Shown one piece after another: positions 1 to 12,509 of a stretch of DNA of 64,000 nucleotides. This DNA comes from Carnegiea gigantea (Eukaryota; Streptophyta; Magnoliopsida; Caryophyllales; Cactaceae). The DNA is taken from assembly GCA_029747015.1 (NCBI GenBank), contig JAKOGI010000005.1, forward strand, positions 2,814,191 to 2,878,190, in the 5' to 3' direction. The notes beneath the pieces are model-generated. The model saw only the letters and a list, made by a program, of their open reading frames with translations. It searched no databases and had not been told where the DNA came from. A program made the translations under genes and the position numbers. Numbering within the stretch: the first letter of the stretch is position 1; each line of letters begins with the position of its first letter.

Positions 1-60
1 CAGTCATGGCGAATTTCTCCCCCATGCAGATTCTCGGCCTATCATTGCAGAGGAAAGAAT
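1..60 (-). pseudogene. CYP72A exon 5 orphan fragment (cut by window edge)
   Basis: On the minus strand the first bases read as the part of CYP72A exon 5 just after the haem cysteine (GEKFAMT-like), then lose similarity. The same degenerate block with the same flank recurs at 29245-29440 and 5848-6042. It is one of the exon-5-only relics that lie downstream of the real genes in this array. It has no other exons and is not expected to encode protein. The piece left of base 1 is not visible. Confidence 0.6.
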
Positions 61-175
61 GTGGTATAAATTATTCTGTTTACCACATTGATTAAATTGT
101 ATTTCCTCTAGAGGACTTACTTGGCTTACAGTTCATGGGTTCAAAGGATAATACCTCGTCTTCAAACAGTCTCAG

Positions 176-437
176 CAGTGGCGGAGCCATGTTAGCCCAA
201 GGTGTGTCAATTGACACCCCTTGATTTGGGGGAAAAAAATTTGTATTATAGAAATTCTAGGGGGGGAAAAAAAGAAAACTGACATATATGAAGTAACTAC
301 CGTATAAATCATAAGGTCAAATTCCTCCTTGCCCTTGTGTGGTCGCATGTTCGAATCCAAACTCCTCCATCTGTCCATTTCTATTTTTAGTTTTTCTGCC
401 CTTTAATTTTTAGGCCACTTAAGTTTTATCGGAAATT

Positions 438-507
<70 letters not shown>

Positions 508-904
508 GTTTGCTTATTTTAGTCAAATTCATGTTAGATAATAAATGAATTTAGTGATTTACTCTCATGAATTAAGGAATTAGGGTTCTTGATTGGAGAT
601 TTAAGATAATTTGGCTGGTAGTTGCTGGCTGCAGAAGATTCATTAATTAATTAATTTTGAATTCTTATGCTCTTGATTAATGAAAAAAATTAGTTTGCTT
701 TGTTTGTTGATCTTGGCACTAAGAATTAGAAGCCTAAGAAAAAAGTAAATTGGTTTGAGTTTACTTTACTGCCAAAATATGAGTTCTCAAGTACAACCTT
801 TCAAAATGTATTAATTATGTACTTTTATTTTCAAAACTACTTTAAATTTTACATTATATATACGTTTCAACACCCCTTAAGTTGAAACCTAGCTACGCCT
901 CTCC
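176..904. mobile_element. hAT-like non-autonomous DNA transposon
   Basis: The element begins CAGTGGCGGAGCC and ends with an imperfect inverted copy (reverse complement starts CTGGAGAGGCGTAGC). It is flanked by near-identical 8-bp sequences AGTCTCAG (168-175) and AGTCAGAG (905-912), as expected for hAT. The paralogous flank near 29558 has a single uninterrupted site. There is no transposase; the interior is AT-rich and holds an (ATC)n(ATT)n microsatellite. Boundaries are inferred by eye. Confidence 0.65.
438..508. repeat. Compound microsatellite (ATC)n(ATT)n
   Basis: About 13 ATC units pass directly into about 10 ATT units. It lies inside the hAT-like element. Confidence 0.95.
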
Positions 905-1345
905 AGTCAGAGTCTGGAATTCTATGCTATTTGCTTGGTCTAACAGATGGAGTGTCCCCTCCCCTCCCCCCCTCCCAGGCCCCAAAAAAATTGAAAAACA
1001 AAAAGAAAAATTAACACCTCACAAAAATAAACATGGTGCTTGAAAAGTGCTGTTTGTGTCGTACACAGGAGAACAGGCACTGAATTATGAGGAGTCATTG
1101 AAAGTTGAAATTGTATCAAGCGTCTGTTTCACAGTTAAAATAGTAGCAGTTTTCTCCCTGCTCCTAACTCTTTTCATTTATTTACCTGTTCAACCATATA
1201 CATGACATTAATAATAAAGACCATCTTCATACCTTGTAGATTCACATCCATATATTACAACTTTATTTAACCAAATGGATTGTTAATACTGTCCATTTCC
1301 ATAAATGACAAATAAAATAGGCTGCAACTGGAAGTCTGCATATGT
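905..1345. other. 3' flank of the first CYP72A gene
   Basis: No gene is visible. The stretch is collinear with 29565-30014 downstream of the paralogue at 30015-40551, so it belongs to the duplicated P450 unit. It includes a C-rich/A-rich low-complexity tract around 955-1000. Confidence 0.6.
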
Positions 1346-4300
1346 TTATCCGAGCCTGTGTAAAATGATCTCAGCACCATGTTGGGGCTTGAGGGTGAAA
1401 ACAATTATGGGTGAATGAATGTAGGACGGTGAAAGCTCCCAGGAAAAGCGTTGTAGAATCATGGACAATGCTATCTTAGCTTCAGTCATGGCGAATTTCT
1501 CCCCTATGCATATTCTCGGTCCCCAGCCAAAAGGAAAAAAGGCATAATGTCCTTTGGTTGCCTTGGATATCCCTTCAGAAAACCTATCTGGCCTGAATTC
1601 TTCTGCATCTTCGCCCCAGAGTTCCTTGTCATGGTGAATGCGGATTGGTTGGAAACTAAGCAACGTACCTGCTGGAAGTGAAAGCTCTCCCAGTTTTGTG
1701 TCCTTAATGACCATTCGAGGTACTAGAGGTGCTGGTGGATACATTCTAAGAACCTCATACAGTATCATGTTCACCTGAGGAAAGATGCCCAATTGAGTCC
1801 CATGTTAGAAATCATATTTGGCTGTTTCATTTTCAATATGGAAACGTTAAATTTTACCTGCATTGAAAACCCCAATTTTCAAGTGACCTGACACTTGACC
1901 CAAGTCAAACCTAAAATTCGGTTTTACTAGACTGAGCGAAACCTAGATTAATCTGCCCAAAACTAAACTACCTTGAATTGGCTTAAGTGTCGCTAGCTTG
2001 TTTGTATTTTCTTGTGAAAGTTCACTGGACAAACAGATAGTAGGCCTCATTTATAACACAAAAATGCCATCAACCCTCTTTGCCTTTTTCCACAATCAGT
2101 CAACCATATAAGACACCACAGAAAAACCTGTTCTCTAACTCCACCAGAACATTTGAACAAACAACTTACGGTCTTCAAATGGCTTAAACCCTCGAAGCTT
2201 GGGGCATTACTGCCGAATGTTTGCAAGACTTCCTCCCGAGCTCGTTCTTGCCAATCTCTGTGCTTGCTTAACAAAATCAATGTCCAAACCATCAGATTGG
2301 AAGTTGTTTCTTGTCCTGCAAAATAGAACAGTTTACACTCCTCAATCACCTCTTCAAGACTGATCCCATGCCGCTGGTTCTTGCTCCCGCTGGCAGCTGC
2401 TTGTTTGATTTCTTTCATATTGGAATCCATGAGTATGCCCAACAAGTCATCCTTCGGTGCCTCACCAGCCTCCATAGCTTTCTTCCGTTTGTCAATTATT
2501 CGTTTCAATAACGTATCTATCTCATCATTGATTTGGTTGAATCTTCTGCTTCTTACTGTTGGAATATACCTGGACACTAAAAGCCATCAGAAAACCTTAC
2601 TTTATCTCCTTCTTTCTTAGGGTGTGAGGGGAGATACATAGGCCAATGTAGAAATGTTTGAACGTATGTGTTTGATACTCACATACACCTGGCGACTGTG
2701 TCAATCAAACTACCTAACACCTTTGAAACAGTCATTTGCTTAGTGAGTTGTGCTTGGATTCGCTACAAGTATCCAATGCTGATTCGTGCTTAGGCGTTGG
2801 ACATTTCCACTTTCAAGGAAATTTAAAAGAATTTTGTCTTAATTTGAAGTGGCCAAGTGACAGATCCAGGGCTTATTGCTAGTGTTTTGGTAGGTTAGAA
2901 CAAAGAGTCCGAGTAACATAGCAAGTGGGACAATTTTGATAGACTTACCTCGATCCAGGGATATAAACTGATTGTAGCATGCTAAGAGCTAAAAGGAGCT
3001 GCTCCTTGAGAAGTTGAAATATCTTTCGTCCCTCCTCATAGTTACTCCCAAATGCTGCTCTTGATATCGCATCAGCAGAGAGCATACTAAGATGCGGCCA
3101 CGCATCCACCTCACTGTGGCCAGCTTCAGCGACTAGTTCCTCCAATTTATTAATCATTTCGTCGCAACTTACGTAGAATGCTGGAAGCATAAGCTGTTAT
3201 TCAAGCAGTTATTTTAGTGTAATAGGACTTTTTCCTCTTGTTTTTTTTTGGAGGGGGGGGCCTGTTGGGGGAAGTTTGGAGGAATTACCTTGAGCTTCTC
3301 TGTGTGGAAAGCAGGGTTGAGCATCCTTCGATGTTGGGCCCATTGCTCCCCCTCGTAGTTGACTAAGCCTGGAAACAGCCTGCCAACAATGGGGTTTGTC
3401 TTTGGCTTTTGAAATTCTTGCATCTTTGATAAGGCCTCCCTAAAGAGCTCAGGCTTTGATATGACTATCGTTGGTTTAGGCCCAGACCACATGAAAAACA
3501 CTTTTCCTGCAAATCCATAGAAATCTGCAATGATGTGGGGCGCAAGAAAGGGGAAATAGGCAGAAGAGTCATGTGTCAGTGTAAAGGGTTTGTCGTTTTG
3601 CGGACATACAGTTGCAGATAATCGTGCTCAATATTCCCGAATCATTATCTTACAATAACAAAGCAAATACTTCGATTATGTTGTGCTGATGAATGCTGAT
3701 TTCTATTAAGGGGATTTGAACTTACACTGGAAGCTATCAGCTTTGCCAACTTACTTCCAAAGCATCCTCGAAGTCTGAGGAAAGAGCTTGAAAGTAAGAA
3801 GCAAGCTCGATTTTCACATGATATAAAACGGAGGGTTTGCTTTGAGAAACTGTTTGAAGTTGGAAATTAGGTAGAGGAGGTTCATATTCTACATGCCGGT
3901 TGGTCTGTGTTTGAAGATAAGCTCATGGTTGGTGTGAAGGACTTCAGACAAAGCCTATATCATACTACTGGGAGCACATGCTCCTAGGTGTATGTAATTA
4001 TTTGCGGACTCCACGGCTTTCTGGTAACTGGAACTAGCTTCTTGTTGGTCAGAATTTTAGTTTAGCTGGACTGGCCCTGTTTGTTTACCTGTTGTCTTAG
4101 AAATGCTTCTTCACGGGTTTGTATTTGGCCTGTTGCCAGTTACTTTAAATTTGGCCTGTTTGTTTCTGCAATTCTTCCTATGGCTTGCATTGCATCTTTG
4201 GATTTTGCGTGATTCAATGATGTTTATTTATCTATTTATATTTCTTCTAAAGAGAGAGGTATGCTCAAAATCAAATTACACTAACACAGTAACTGATCTT

Positions 4301-4682
4301 GTTCATCACTGAACTGAATCAAGATTAAACACAAAAACAGCCAAAACAACAAAAAATATGGGCAGAACTTTAAGAAGAGGTCGACTTGAGATGACATACC
4401 GAACTTGTTCATGAGCTGATGGCGGAAAGGGTCTATGCGAGCGAGATAGTCATGGCAGAAGCTGCTCACAGGCTTAGTCATGGCCTGAGCGCGCAGGGAG
4501 GCTATATCTTTCAAATCCCCAAACAAGAGCCTGTAAGAAGTGCCAGGGATGCCCTGCTGTCTGAGCAGTTTTTCCAGCTTCTTCGGCCTCAGCCATATCC
4601 AGTTCACTACTTTAACTGAACCTGCAATTGCAACTACACAAAGTAATGAAACCAAAATGGAGTTTGCTGTTGCTATTTCCAT
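1346..4682 (-). CDS. Cytochrome P450, CYP72A type, intact five-exon gene
   Basis: Exons, in transcription order: 4400-4682, 3289-3506, 2949-3193, 2170-2569, 1346-1774. They join in frame to 524 residues, and every intron is GT-AG. A hydrophobic N-terminal anchor (about residues 8-30) is followed by a basic, proline-containing hinge (LRPKKLE, GIPG). The oxygen-activation helix motif AGQETTS is at about 333-339, ExxR at 389-392, PDRF at 444-447, and the haem loop [10 protein letters not shown] at about 464-473 with the ligand Cys at 471. The length is normal for the family. CYP72A enzymes are ER-anchored monooxygenases that act on terpenoids and other small molecules; the substrate cannot be read from the sequence. 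The start is the first ATG, giving a normal anchor. The closest copy is the broken gene at 30015-40551. Confidence 0.9.
3949..4005. mobile_element. Remnant MITE (two terminal inverted repeats) in intron 1
   Basis: This 57-bp segment has the same ends as the 158-bp element at 37306-37463 (CAAAG...TTTGC) and the same flanking near-repeat (GGACTTCAGA at 3939-3948, GGACTCCACG at 4006-4015). The interior is deleted, leaving a palindrome centred on GGGAGCACATGCTCCT. Confidence 0.6.
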
Positions 4683-4736
4683 TTCTGGGTTTGCTCAGTT
4701 TATTTCCGAACTGTCTTTGTGTTCGTAGCTTACAAG

Positions 4737-4746
4737 TTATAAATGG
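4737..4746 (-). promoter_or_regulatory. Possible TATA box of the first CYP72A gene
   Basis: The minus strand reads ATTTATAA about 55-65 bases before the ATG. The same motif and spacing are kept in the paralogue (about 40606-40613). No transcription data are available. Confidence 0.3.
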
Positions 4747-5847
4747 TGCACCCTTTTTTTTTTCTTTTTTTTAATCAATGATAAACATGAGCACCCAATG
4801 GTCCCCTGTGCAGGTCGGACCCAATGGCATTAGTGGGTGAGGAGGATGCACAATCACCATACTAGGTCCATACGAGGCCTACCCCTGACGAGGCCGGCAA
4901 CGGATTTGTTGAGTTCTCAGAAGAATGTCCACACAAGGAGATTTTGCTATATTGAGATTCGACCGAGGGATCCCAAAGATGGGTGAACCTCTCAATACCA
5001 ATTGATCTACAAACTCTTGGTATGAATGGTGTAACTATTAGGAAATGGGGATATGATGCAAGAAGAAGAGGATGAATTGGTTAATAACTCGATTTTCTCT
5101 TCTTTCTGATAGATATTAATTATTCTTCACCCCTTAAGAGTTAGGAGCTCAAAGTACATAGAAAGCTGATTTTCAGACTGGATTTAAACCCAGGTTTAAA
5201 CTTTAAATACCACTTTCGAAGACTTTGATGGTTAGGATAGCTAGCCCTCAAGAAATTCTCTCTCTTCCTAGATTAATCATGGACTCCGATATTTTTACGT
5301 ATTCGTCAAAAATAAAAATGAAGACAGCACAGGTTGTTGTCCTTTGCAGAAGTTTTTTAATGCAGTGAATGAATTAGCCATCATTGTCTTCCAGTTCTTG
5401 CTAGTGCGGACTTGCGGGGATGAGGACCATGAGGTGCATATCCATTATTAAGTGTTTTAGATGTCTAAGAAACAATGAATAGCAAACACATCAATCTGTC
5501 GTCTACCTTATATTGGTGTGTACTGAGGGAAGAAGAGAACATCAATACGCAACACATCTGTCTCTCTCTATCTTTCTATTTGCCTCCGTTTTGGCTAAGC
5601 AACTTGTGGCGGGTGGAAGCCCAGGTGGTTGAACAATTGTTGCTAATTTGGTCAGGGACAAAATTAAACTTATTTTGGGCAGGTCTTTTAGGTTGCTTCT
5701 GCATCTTCTTTTCTTTCGCAAAATGGAAATGCAAGGACTGCAATTTCACTGAATTGAGAGATATTCACTTCAAGACTGCGGAAACAAGATTAATATTCAT
5801 TTAAGAAAGGAAATTAAATATATTTAAGCAGCAAGTCTGTATTTTTT
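4747..5847. other. 5' flank of the first CYP72A gene
   Basis: There is no convincing gene. It is collinear with 40614-43230 upstream of the paralogue, but lacks the four MITE insertions present there. The sequence around 5440-5460 (CCATTATTAAGTG) is the empty site for the two elements at 41989-42945. Confidence 0.6.
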
Positions 5848-6042
5848 TTCATCTAAGCCTCTGAAAAATTATCTGAGCACCATATTGGGTTTGCAGAAAA
5901 ATAACAGTCCTAGGTGCATGGGCATAAGATGGGGAAAGCTCCGAATAAAAGCATTGGAGAATCATTGACAGCCACCATTTTAGCTTGAGTCCTGCCGAAT
6001 TTCTCCTGGTGCAGATCCTTGGGCCTCAATCCAGAGTAAAGA
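5848..6042 (-). pseudogene. CYP72A exon 5 orphan fragment
   Basis: The minus strand retains the C-terminal half of exon 5: the GEKF-like region, the LSMILQ-like helix, an SPSYAH-like segment and an IIF-R end. It has substitutions and indels and none of exons 1-4. It corresponds to the relics at 1-60 and 29245-29440, so this fragment was duplicated with the P450 unit. Confidence 0.65.
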
Positions 6043-6407
6043 ATGTGGTATTAACTATTCCCTTGTGATTAAATTTGATGTCCTATGGAACACGCACCCC
6101 CCTTTCAAAAAAGGGGGTTTTTGGAAACTGTAGTTTGTGTGAAATGGGTAGGCGAGCAGGAACTGAATTATGAGCAAGTCATTGCAAATATTTCGTACAT
6201 CTTTGTCACGTTTAAGATGATAGAGTTCTTCTTATTGCTGATTTTTGACATTTCCAAGTTCAACCAAATACATGACATTAAGAATAAAACGCCATCTCAC
6301 ACCTTTCATATCTGAATCCATTCCAGTTGAAATTTATTTAATCAAATGGCTTGTTAATACCATGAATTTTCATAGATGACAAATAAATAGGCGGCAGTCC
6401 TTATATT

Positions 6408-6836
6408 TTCATCGGAGTCTGTGCAAAATGATACGAGCGCCATGTTGGGGCCAGAGGATAAAAACTGTTAATGGGTGAATGAATATAGGATGGTGAAAGT
6501 TCCCAAGAAAAGCGTTGTAGAATCATGGACAATGCTATTAGCTTCGATCATGGCAAATTTCTCCCCTATGCTTATTCTCGGTTCCCAACTGAAAGGAAGG
6601 AAGGCATCACTCCCATTCATCACCTTGGATATCCCGTCAGAAAACTGATATGGCCTGAATTCTTCTGCATCTTCGCCCCACGATTACTTGTCCTGGTGAG
6701 CATAGATTAGTTGGAGATTAAGCAATGAACTTGCTGGAAGTGAAAGCTCTCCTAGTTTTGTGTCCTTATAAATCCTTCGAGGAAGTTGTGGTCTCGGTGT
6801 AGACATTCTGAGAACCTCGTACAGTATCATAGTCAC
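6408..6836 (-). pseudogene. CYP72A exon 5 orphan, nearly full length
   Basis: The full exon 5 length is present, with the acceptor CAG before VTMILYEVLRM. It carries a stop in the HQDK region (TAA, in a GTAATC context), an indel in the helix after GEKF, and Cys replaced by Ser at the haem ligand position (ATAAGC where intact genes have ATATGC). No exons 1-4 lie upstream. The same type of relic occurs at 44013-44410. It is not functional as a P450. Confidence 0.75.
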
Positions 6837-7295
6837 CTGAAGAAAGATACACAGTTGAGTCACAGGTGATAAATCATATGTGTAGGATACTAGGATACAA
6901 AGTATGAATAGTTGGGTACTTCATTGTTAAAACAGGTCTGTCAAATCCACCAATACTAGACCCAACTCAACCCGAAATGACCTAGTGTCAGACTGAACCA
7001 AAGCCTATACTAGTATGTCCAAAACTGAACTAGTTAAAATTTTCTTGAGTAGTAATGTCTGCATTTTCTTGCCAAAGCTAGTGTCAGAAAAGCATTGTAG
7101 AATCATGGACAATGCTATTTTAGCTTCGATCAAATGGAGCCCCTGGGAGTTTCATTTCGTGGCCATGTAAATAATATCGATGCTTATCCAGAGACCTTGA
7201 TGTGGAGCAAAGGACGGGAAGGCAGAAGATTAACCACCCTGAAAGGAGAGTATGGCAATTCAACTGTGGATAACAGAGGTAAGGATCATGAATAT
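6837..7295. other. Intergenic, with a short exon 5 scrap
   Basis: About 55 bases near 7085-7140 repeat the SMILQ-coding part of exon 5. The rest resembles intron 4 of the P450 genes and then becomes unrelated. No gene is seen. Confidence 0.5.
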
Positions 7296-8532
7296 TGTTG
7301 ACCCAATTAATGTGTAAGGTTTTGATGATAACAATCCAAATATACTAGTCAATATGCTGTGCTTGACTTGTGTGTTGAGACAGGATCCGGAAAATACTTG
7401 GAGCAGTTCGAATGAGCGTGGAGCATCAAAGTCGATACATATGCAGGGAGTCCAGCTGATAACAAGAGTCTTAGGTTTTGTATGTACTTTATTCTTTTAG
7501 ATTCTTGTTAATGTGCCAATTAGAAGGTCGTTAACTTAGCGTTTGCTTTGAATGGTTTTTAAGTACTTTAGAACACTGTCTTAGAACAGTTCTGAGAAGT
7601 CAGGTCTACAGTGTTTTGACGTCAAAGACAAAAACGAATTTCAAGGTTTTAAAATGATTTTTCACTGTCAAATTTCATGAAATAATGAGGAATAATTTTT
7701 CTGATGTAAGTTGAGTCTAAAAAGGTTTTTCTCTTTAAAGATAATGATGAAAAATTTTATCCTATTTTTAAGCGAAGAATATTTATCAAGTGGAGAGATT
7801 TTAGGGGTTTGAGAGATTTTATACTATTTTTAAGGGAAGAATATCAAGTGAAAAGATTTTACGGGCTTGACTGTTAGAGTTGTTGAGTGGAAGTGGTCTT
7901 CTCTTTTTCCTATTCTTGCGCCACAAGTACTTAGTGGGATAATTGTTCTTCTCTCTCAGTCACACACATTCTTCTATTTAACTTGCCTTTTTCCCTCAGT
8001 GTTTTTCAAGGTTTTCCAAGTGTTAAAAATTGTCTTTCTGAGTCAGAATTTTCTGTGAGAAAAACTTTCAAAGGGAGTGCTAAAATCGAGTCTTCAATAT
8101 TGCATAATATGAATTGTATTGTACCTTACATTTAGCTTGTTTAGAAGTATTTAAGTAAGGTGTTGTCATCTGTTTTCCACCAGTGACATAAGAGTTTGTT
8201 CAAATCTTGGGAGACGTTGGACGTGGTATCTGTAAAAGTTTGTCCAAGTCTTGGAAGGCGTTGGACGTAGTGTTTGTAATTAGGGTCTCGTGGTAGACTA
8301 AGCTACATGTGTAACGTGTTCGGCCCATCTAGTAAAAGTATTGCTGAAATTCTATAGTGGTAGGTCGTGGTTTTTACTCCTGAATTAGGCCAGAGTTGGT
8401 TTTTCATGTAAGAACACTGTATCTCCTTTATTATTTCATTCTAAACAGTTTTCACGAGTGTTCTGAAACAATCGAAAAAATTGGTAGACACAATTCACCC
8501 CCTCTTGTGTCCTTGTGCGATTAAATCCAACA
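7296..8532 (+). mobile_element. Probable solo LTR, Copia SIRE-like
   Basis: It begins TGTTGACCC and ends AATCCAACA, so the outer seven bases are near-inverted (TGTTGAC/TGTTGGA). The 3' end has the CAATTCACCCCCTCTTG signature, similar to the LTR end of the Copia at 20660-28869. It is not followed by a primer-binding site or coding sequence. Flanking pentamers (AATAT and ATGAT) do not match, so the duplication is decayed or the ends are slightly off. Confidence 0.5.
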
Positions 8533-9143
8533 ATGATATATACTATGAAATTGTGAATTTGATTGATGCTACTCTTTGAGAATATAAGGCAAAGCTTCAA
8601 GCGCCATTCTTTCAATATTCTAGTTTAAGATTGATATCTAGTTGAGAACGTAGCATCGCCTTTTTAAAACTGCCAAGTACTATGATTTAGTAACAGGCAT
8701 TGGTTTTTACTTGATTGTGACTAGAGCTATGCACTGGTATAGAGTCTCCCACTTGTTATTGTCCCTATTTGACTTGAATGTTTGCCAATTTCTGCAAGTA
8801 AATGATGACTCAAAATCTATAAGCTTATGTTAAATGATTTTTATTTTTTATTTTTATGGAGAGTTGAAGACAATTTTCAACAATTAGGTATATACTATTA
8901 GCTGTTTGATTTTGTTGCTTATATTTTGTTTTTTTTAAGCTTCTTCTAATCTAAAACTTACCAGTTTCCTGGTCTATGCTAAGTCCCAATTGATTGCCAA
9001 ATAACAAATGTAACTGTCATTTGCCATAATTGACGGCAAATCTTGTATGACAGTAAGACTTGCAACAATTAGTTGTGGCGAGAGTGAGATCCGTGCAATT
9101 TTCAAAGGAGAATTCAAATACTTCAAAAACTCCATGCATGTCA
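8533..9143. other. AT-rich intergenic DNA
   Basis: I see no gene, repeat or signal that I can support. Confidence 0.5.
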
Positions 9144-11930
9144 TCAAAGCCTGTGTAAAATGATCAAAGCAGCATGTTGGGGCTTGAGAAAGAAAATAGT
9201 CATGAGGGGATGAGCATGTGATGGTGAAAGCTGCAACAAAAACCGTCGTAGAATCATGGACAATGCCATTTTACCTTCAGTCATGGAAAATTTCTCTCCT
9301 TTGCATATTCTTCGTCCCCAACCAAAAGGAAAAAATGTGTTATTCCCTCTGGTCCCCTTGATATCCATTCAGAGAACCTATCTGGCTTGAATTGTTCTGC
9401 GTCTTCACCCCAAAGTTCCTTATCCCGGTGAATGGAGAGTAATCGGAAATTAAGCACCACACCTGCAGGAAGTGACAACTCTCCAAGTTTTGTGTCCTTG
9501 GAAGTCCTTTGGCCAACTTGAAGCACTGGTGGATACATCCTTAAAACCTCGTATGGTATCATAGTAACCTAAGCAAACAAGCACAGTTGAATCGCGACAC
9601 CATCAACCCATCTTTGACGCAACACAAAAATTGACCAACCCAAGACCATACTATAATGACATATTTGCCAAGTCTAATCCATTATCAGAAGAACAAACAA
9701 CATACTGTCTTCAGACGGTTTAAGCCCTCAAAGTCTGGAGCATTATGCCCAAATGTTTGTAAAACTTCTTGTCGAGCTTGTGCTTGCCATTCTTGATGCT
9801 CGCTCAACAAAATCAATGTTCACACAAACAGTAGCAGAGTAGTTTCTTGTCCAGCTAAGTAGAAAAGCTTGCATTCTTCAATCACCTCTTGAAGGCTTAT
9901 CCTAAGCTGTCTATTACTGTTATTGCTGGCTGCTGCTTGTTGGATTTCTTTGAAATTGGAATCCATGAGTATGCCCGACAGGTCAGGCTTGGCTGCCTCA
10001 CCAGCCTCCATGGCCTGCTTTCTGTTGTCAATGATACTTTTCAATGAGGTTTGTATTTCAACATCAATTTCCATGAACCTCCTGTTTCTTGCTGTTGGAA
10101 TGTACCTGGACAATGAAAAGCGTAGGATACCTTACATGTCTCAGCAAGACGGATACTCATGCAGGGTGAATGGGTCATGAGGCTTACATCACACCTGGGA
10201 TATAAAGTGATTCTAGTATTCGAAGACCTAAATCCATTTGCTCCTTCAAAAGCTGGAATATCCTTTGCCCCTCCTCGTAGCTGCTCCCAAATACTGCTCT
10301 CGATATCACATCTTCTTAGAGTTCTGTAAGATATGGCCATACATCTAGCTCAATGGGACCTGCTTCTGCAATTAGTGTCTCCGACTTGCAGGCAGCATAG
10401 GCTGTAGACAGCGGTTTAGTCAGTTATTTAGCAGTTGGAGGAGGGGATTTTGAGTGGGAAAGGGCTTCATGAACTTTCCAGACAGTTGAAAAGGGTCATG
10501 AGTGGACAATTCTTTTATGTTTGGACTATTTTTTCTGTCTTAAATGTTGGATAACATTATTACCTCTGTACTCTTATTGTCATTTCCTGTCTGTTCTTGC
10601 ATCTTTGAGTTTTATTTGGGGAGGGGGATCTTCGATCATCCATTTTCCAAAATTTGATATGTGGTCGTCTTTAAATCAACTTCTATACTTGCTTATATGT
10701 AGGTCTTCCTAAACCCTACTTTGGCGGGATCTACATTGCGTGTTGTTCTAATGGTAGTATACAGTCAACATCTTCCTAATCTAGGGTCTAATTAGAGTAG
10801 CCTTCCTATATAATTTTTGTTGTTAGAGGCAATGCCACTATATGCCTCATGACAACACATTAGACAAGACCGGTTTATTCAACCCAGGGGGCGGGGCGGA
10901 GAGGTGTGTTGCAGCACTAAACAGAATGACCTTCAACTTCTCCATATGGAATGCAGGGTTGACAACCCTTTGGTGTTGAGCCCATTGCTCGCCGTCGTAG
11001 TTGATAAATCCTGGGAAAAGCTTGTCAATAACGGGGTTAAATTTTGCCATTTGAAATTCCTCCATTTTTGTTAAGGCCTCTCTGAGGAATTCAGGCTTTG
11101 AAATGTTGACCACTGGTATGGGGCCAAACCACATGAAAAAATCCTTTCCTGCATTACTACCCCACATCAACAGTCAAAAATAGCAGTGACTGCATCTCAA
11201 ATCCACAAACCCAAGTCAACCTAAGTTTACATGCCTAATAATATTAGATTTAGATGGCTGTGCTGAGGTTAGAGTTCAGCTAGAGACCTGACAGATGTTG
11301 GTCAAACTAAGGAGAAAGCCAAAGCAAATACAACCTATATGAGTATGTAGTTACCAGAGATTGACAGAAATGAACACATGAACCTTTTATCCAACCTCTC
11401 ATCTATAGATCGTTGTAACTTCCTAGCAGAATGTCTTTACAAAAACATGCTCAAATCCAAATCTAAATCTAAAACCTACCAAAAATGACTTCAATTGTCG
11501 TTAAGAGTTGAAACATTCCCTCTAAAATGTCTCAACATACATGGGTTGATCGTCAAAGGGATGGTCCCTTGGAGGTATATGGCTCCCTGTAGATCTAGAG
11601 GGACTATGAGAAGTGATCAGAGATAAGGTTTGAGGTGACATACCGAACTTGGTCATGAGCTGATAGTGGAAGGCTCAACACGAGCGAGATAATCATGGGA
11701 GAAGCTGCTCATGGGCTCCTCCAAGGCGTGAGTATGCATGGTGATGAAATCTTTCAAATCTCCAAACAAGACCCTGTAAGAATTGTCAGGGAAGCCCTGC
11801 TGTATCAGCCATCTTTCTTGCTTACTTAGGCATCAGCCATAAAAAGTTAGGTCCTTACTGCTTAGCTATCCGTGTAACTATAACCACACAGTAATGAAAT
11901 CAATATAGAGCCTGCTGTTAGTGCTTCCAA
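9144..11930 (-). pseudogene. CYP72A pseudogene
   Basis: All five exons are traceable: about 11644-11930, 10931-11148, 10188-10401, 9706-10105, 9144-9568. In exon 1 the ATG position reads TTG and the PKKLE hinge region is scrambled. Exon 3 is 31 nt short (214 versus 245). In exon 4 the I-helix AGQETT is kept, but the Trp codon before TLILLS is TGA. Exon 5 has lost one G near 9360, shifting frame just before the haem loop; the loop itself, FGWGRRICKG, survives in the other frame. Several independent lesions make this a pseudogene. The exon 2 donor is GTCATT. Confidence 0.88.
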
Positions 11931-12509
11931 GTCTAGAAAGATGCAAGTAGGAGGGACTTACATTAGATGGTGAGTTCAAGTTGAATAAAAAAAAGTCAGA
12001 TTCTTTTGCTTCTTTATGATTTATTTGTTTATTTTGTTTCAAGTTCAACACACCCCCCCCCCCCCAAAACCCCCAAAAAAAAAAAAAAGAAAATCCCCGT
12101 GGTGGGCAAGGGCAACTGCTTTGTTAAGTATACAGATTTGCTTATGGTTGAGACTTGAGACGGCTAAGCAATCCGCGTTATGAGCAAGTCTTTGGAATCA
12201 TAATATATTGTCCACAATTAAGAAGGTAGAAATTTTCTTTAGGGGTACCTTAAAATTAGTAAAAAGCTTAGGCATGGTTTGTGTAACACCTTTTTTCCTT
12301 TCTTTTTGGGCCTTAGTGAAATCGGTGAAAAGTGTACTATGTTAGTGAGTTTCTGAAAACCAAATATAACAAATTAGGAATTAGAAGTCCTTTTGCTTTC
12401 CTCCCAATCCGATTTCATTTCAACTTTATTTAGTCACACAACCTCTTAATAATACCCATTTTCATATACAACAGTCAACAGAAAAGATAAGCTGCTGGTC
12501 TGCATTTTT
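11931..12509. other. Intergenic spacer between two CYP72A units
   Basis: It holds a poly-C/poly-A low-complexity tract around 12052-12090 and otherwise AT-rich DNA. No gene is seen. Confidence 0.5.

Noticed and set aside
438..508. CRISPR-like regular repeats
   Set aside because: It is an uninterrupted trinucleotide microsatellite without spacers, in a plant genome.
5475..5804. 109-codon plus-strand frame (MNSKHINLSSTLYW...)
   Set aside because: No known domain. The paralogous flank near 42970-43220 has a different, broken frame, so it is not conserved.
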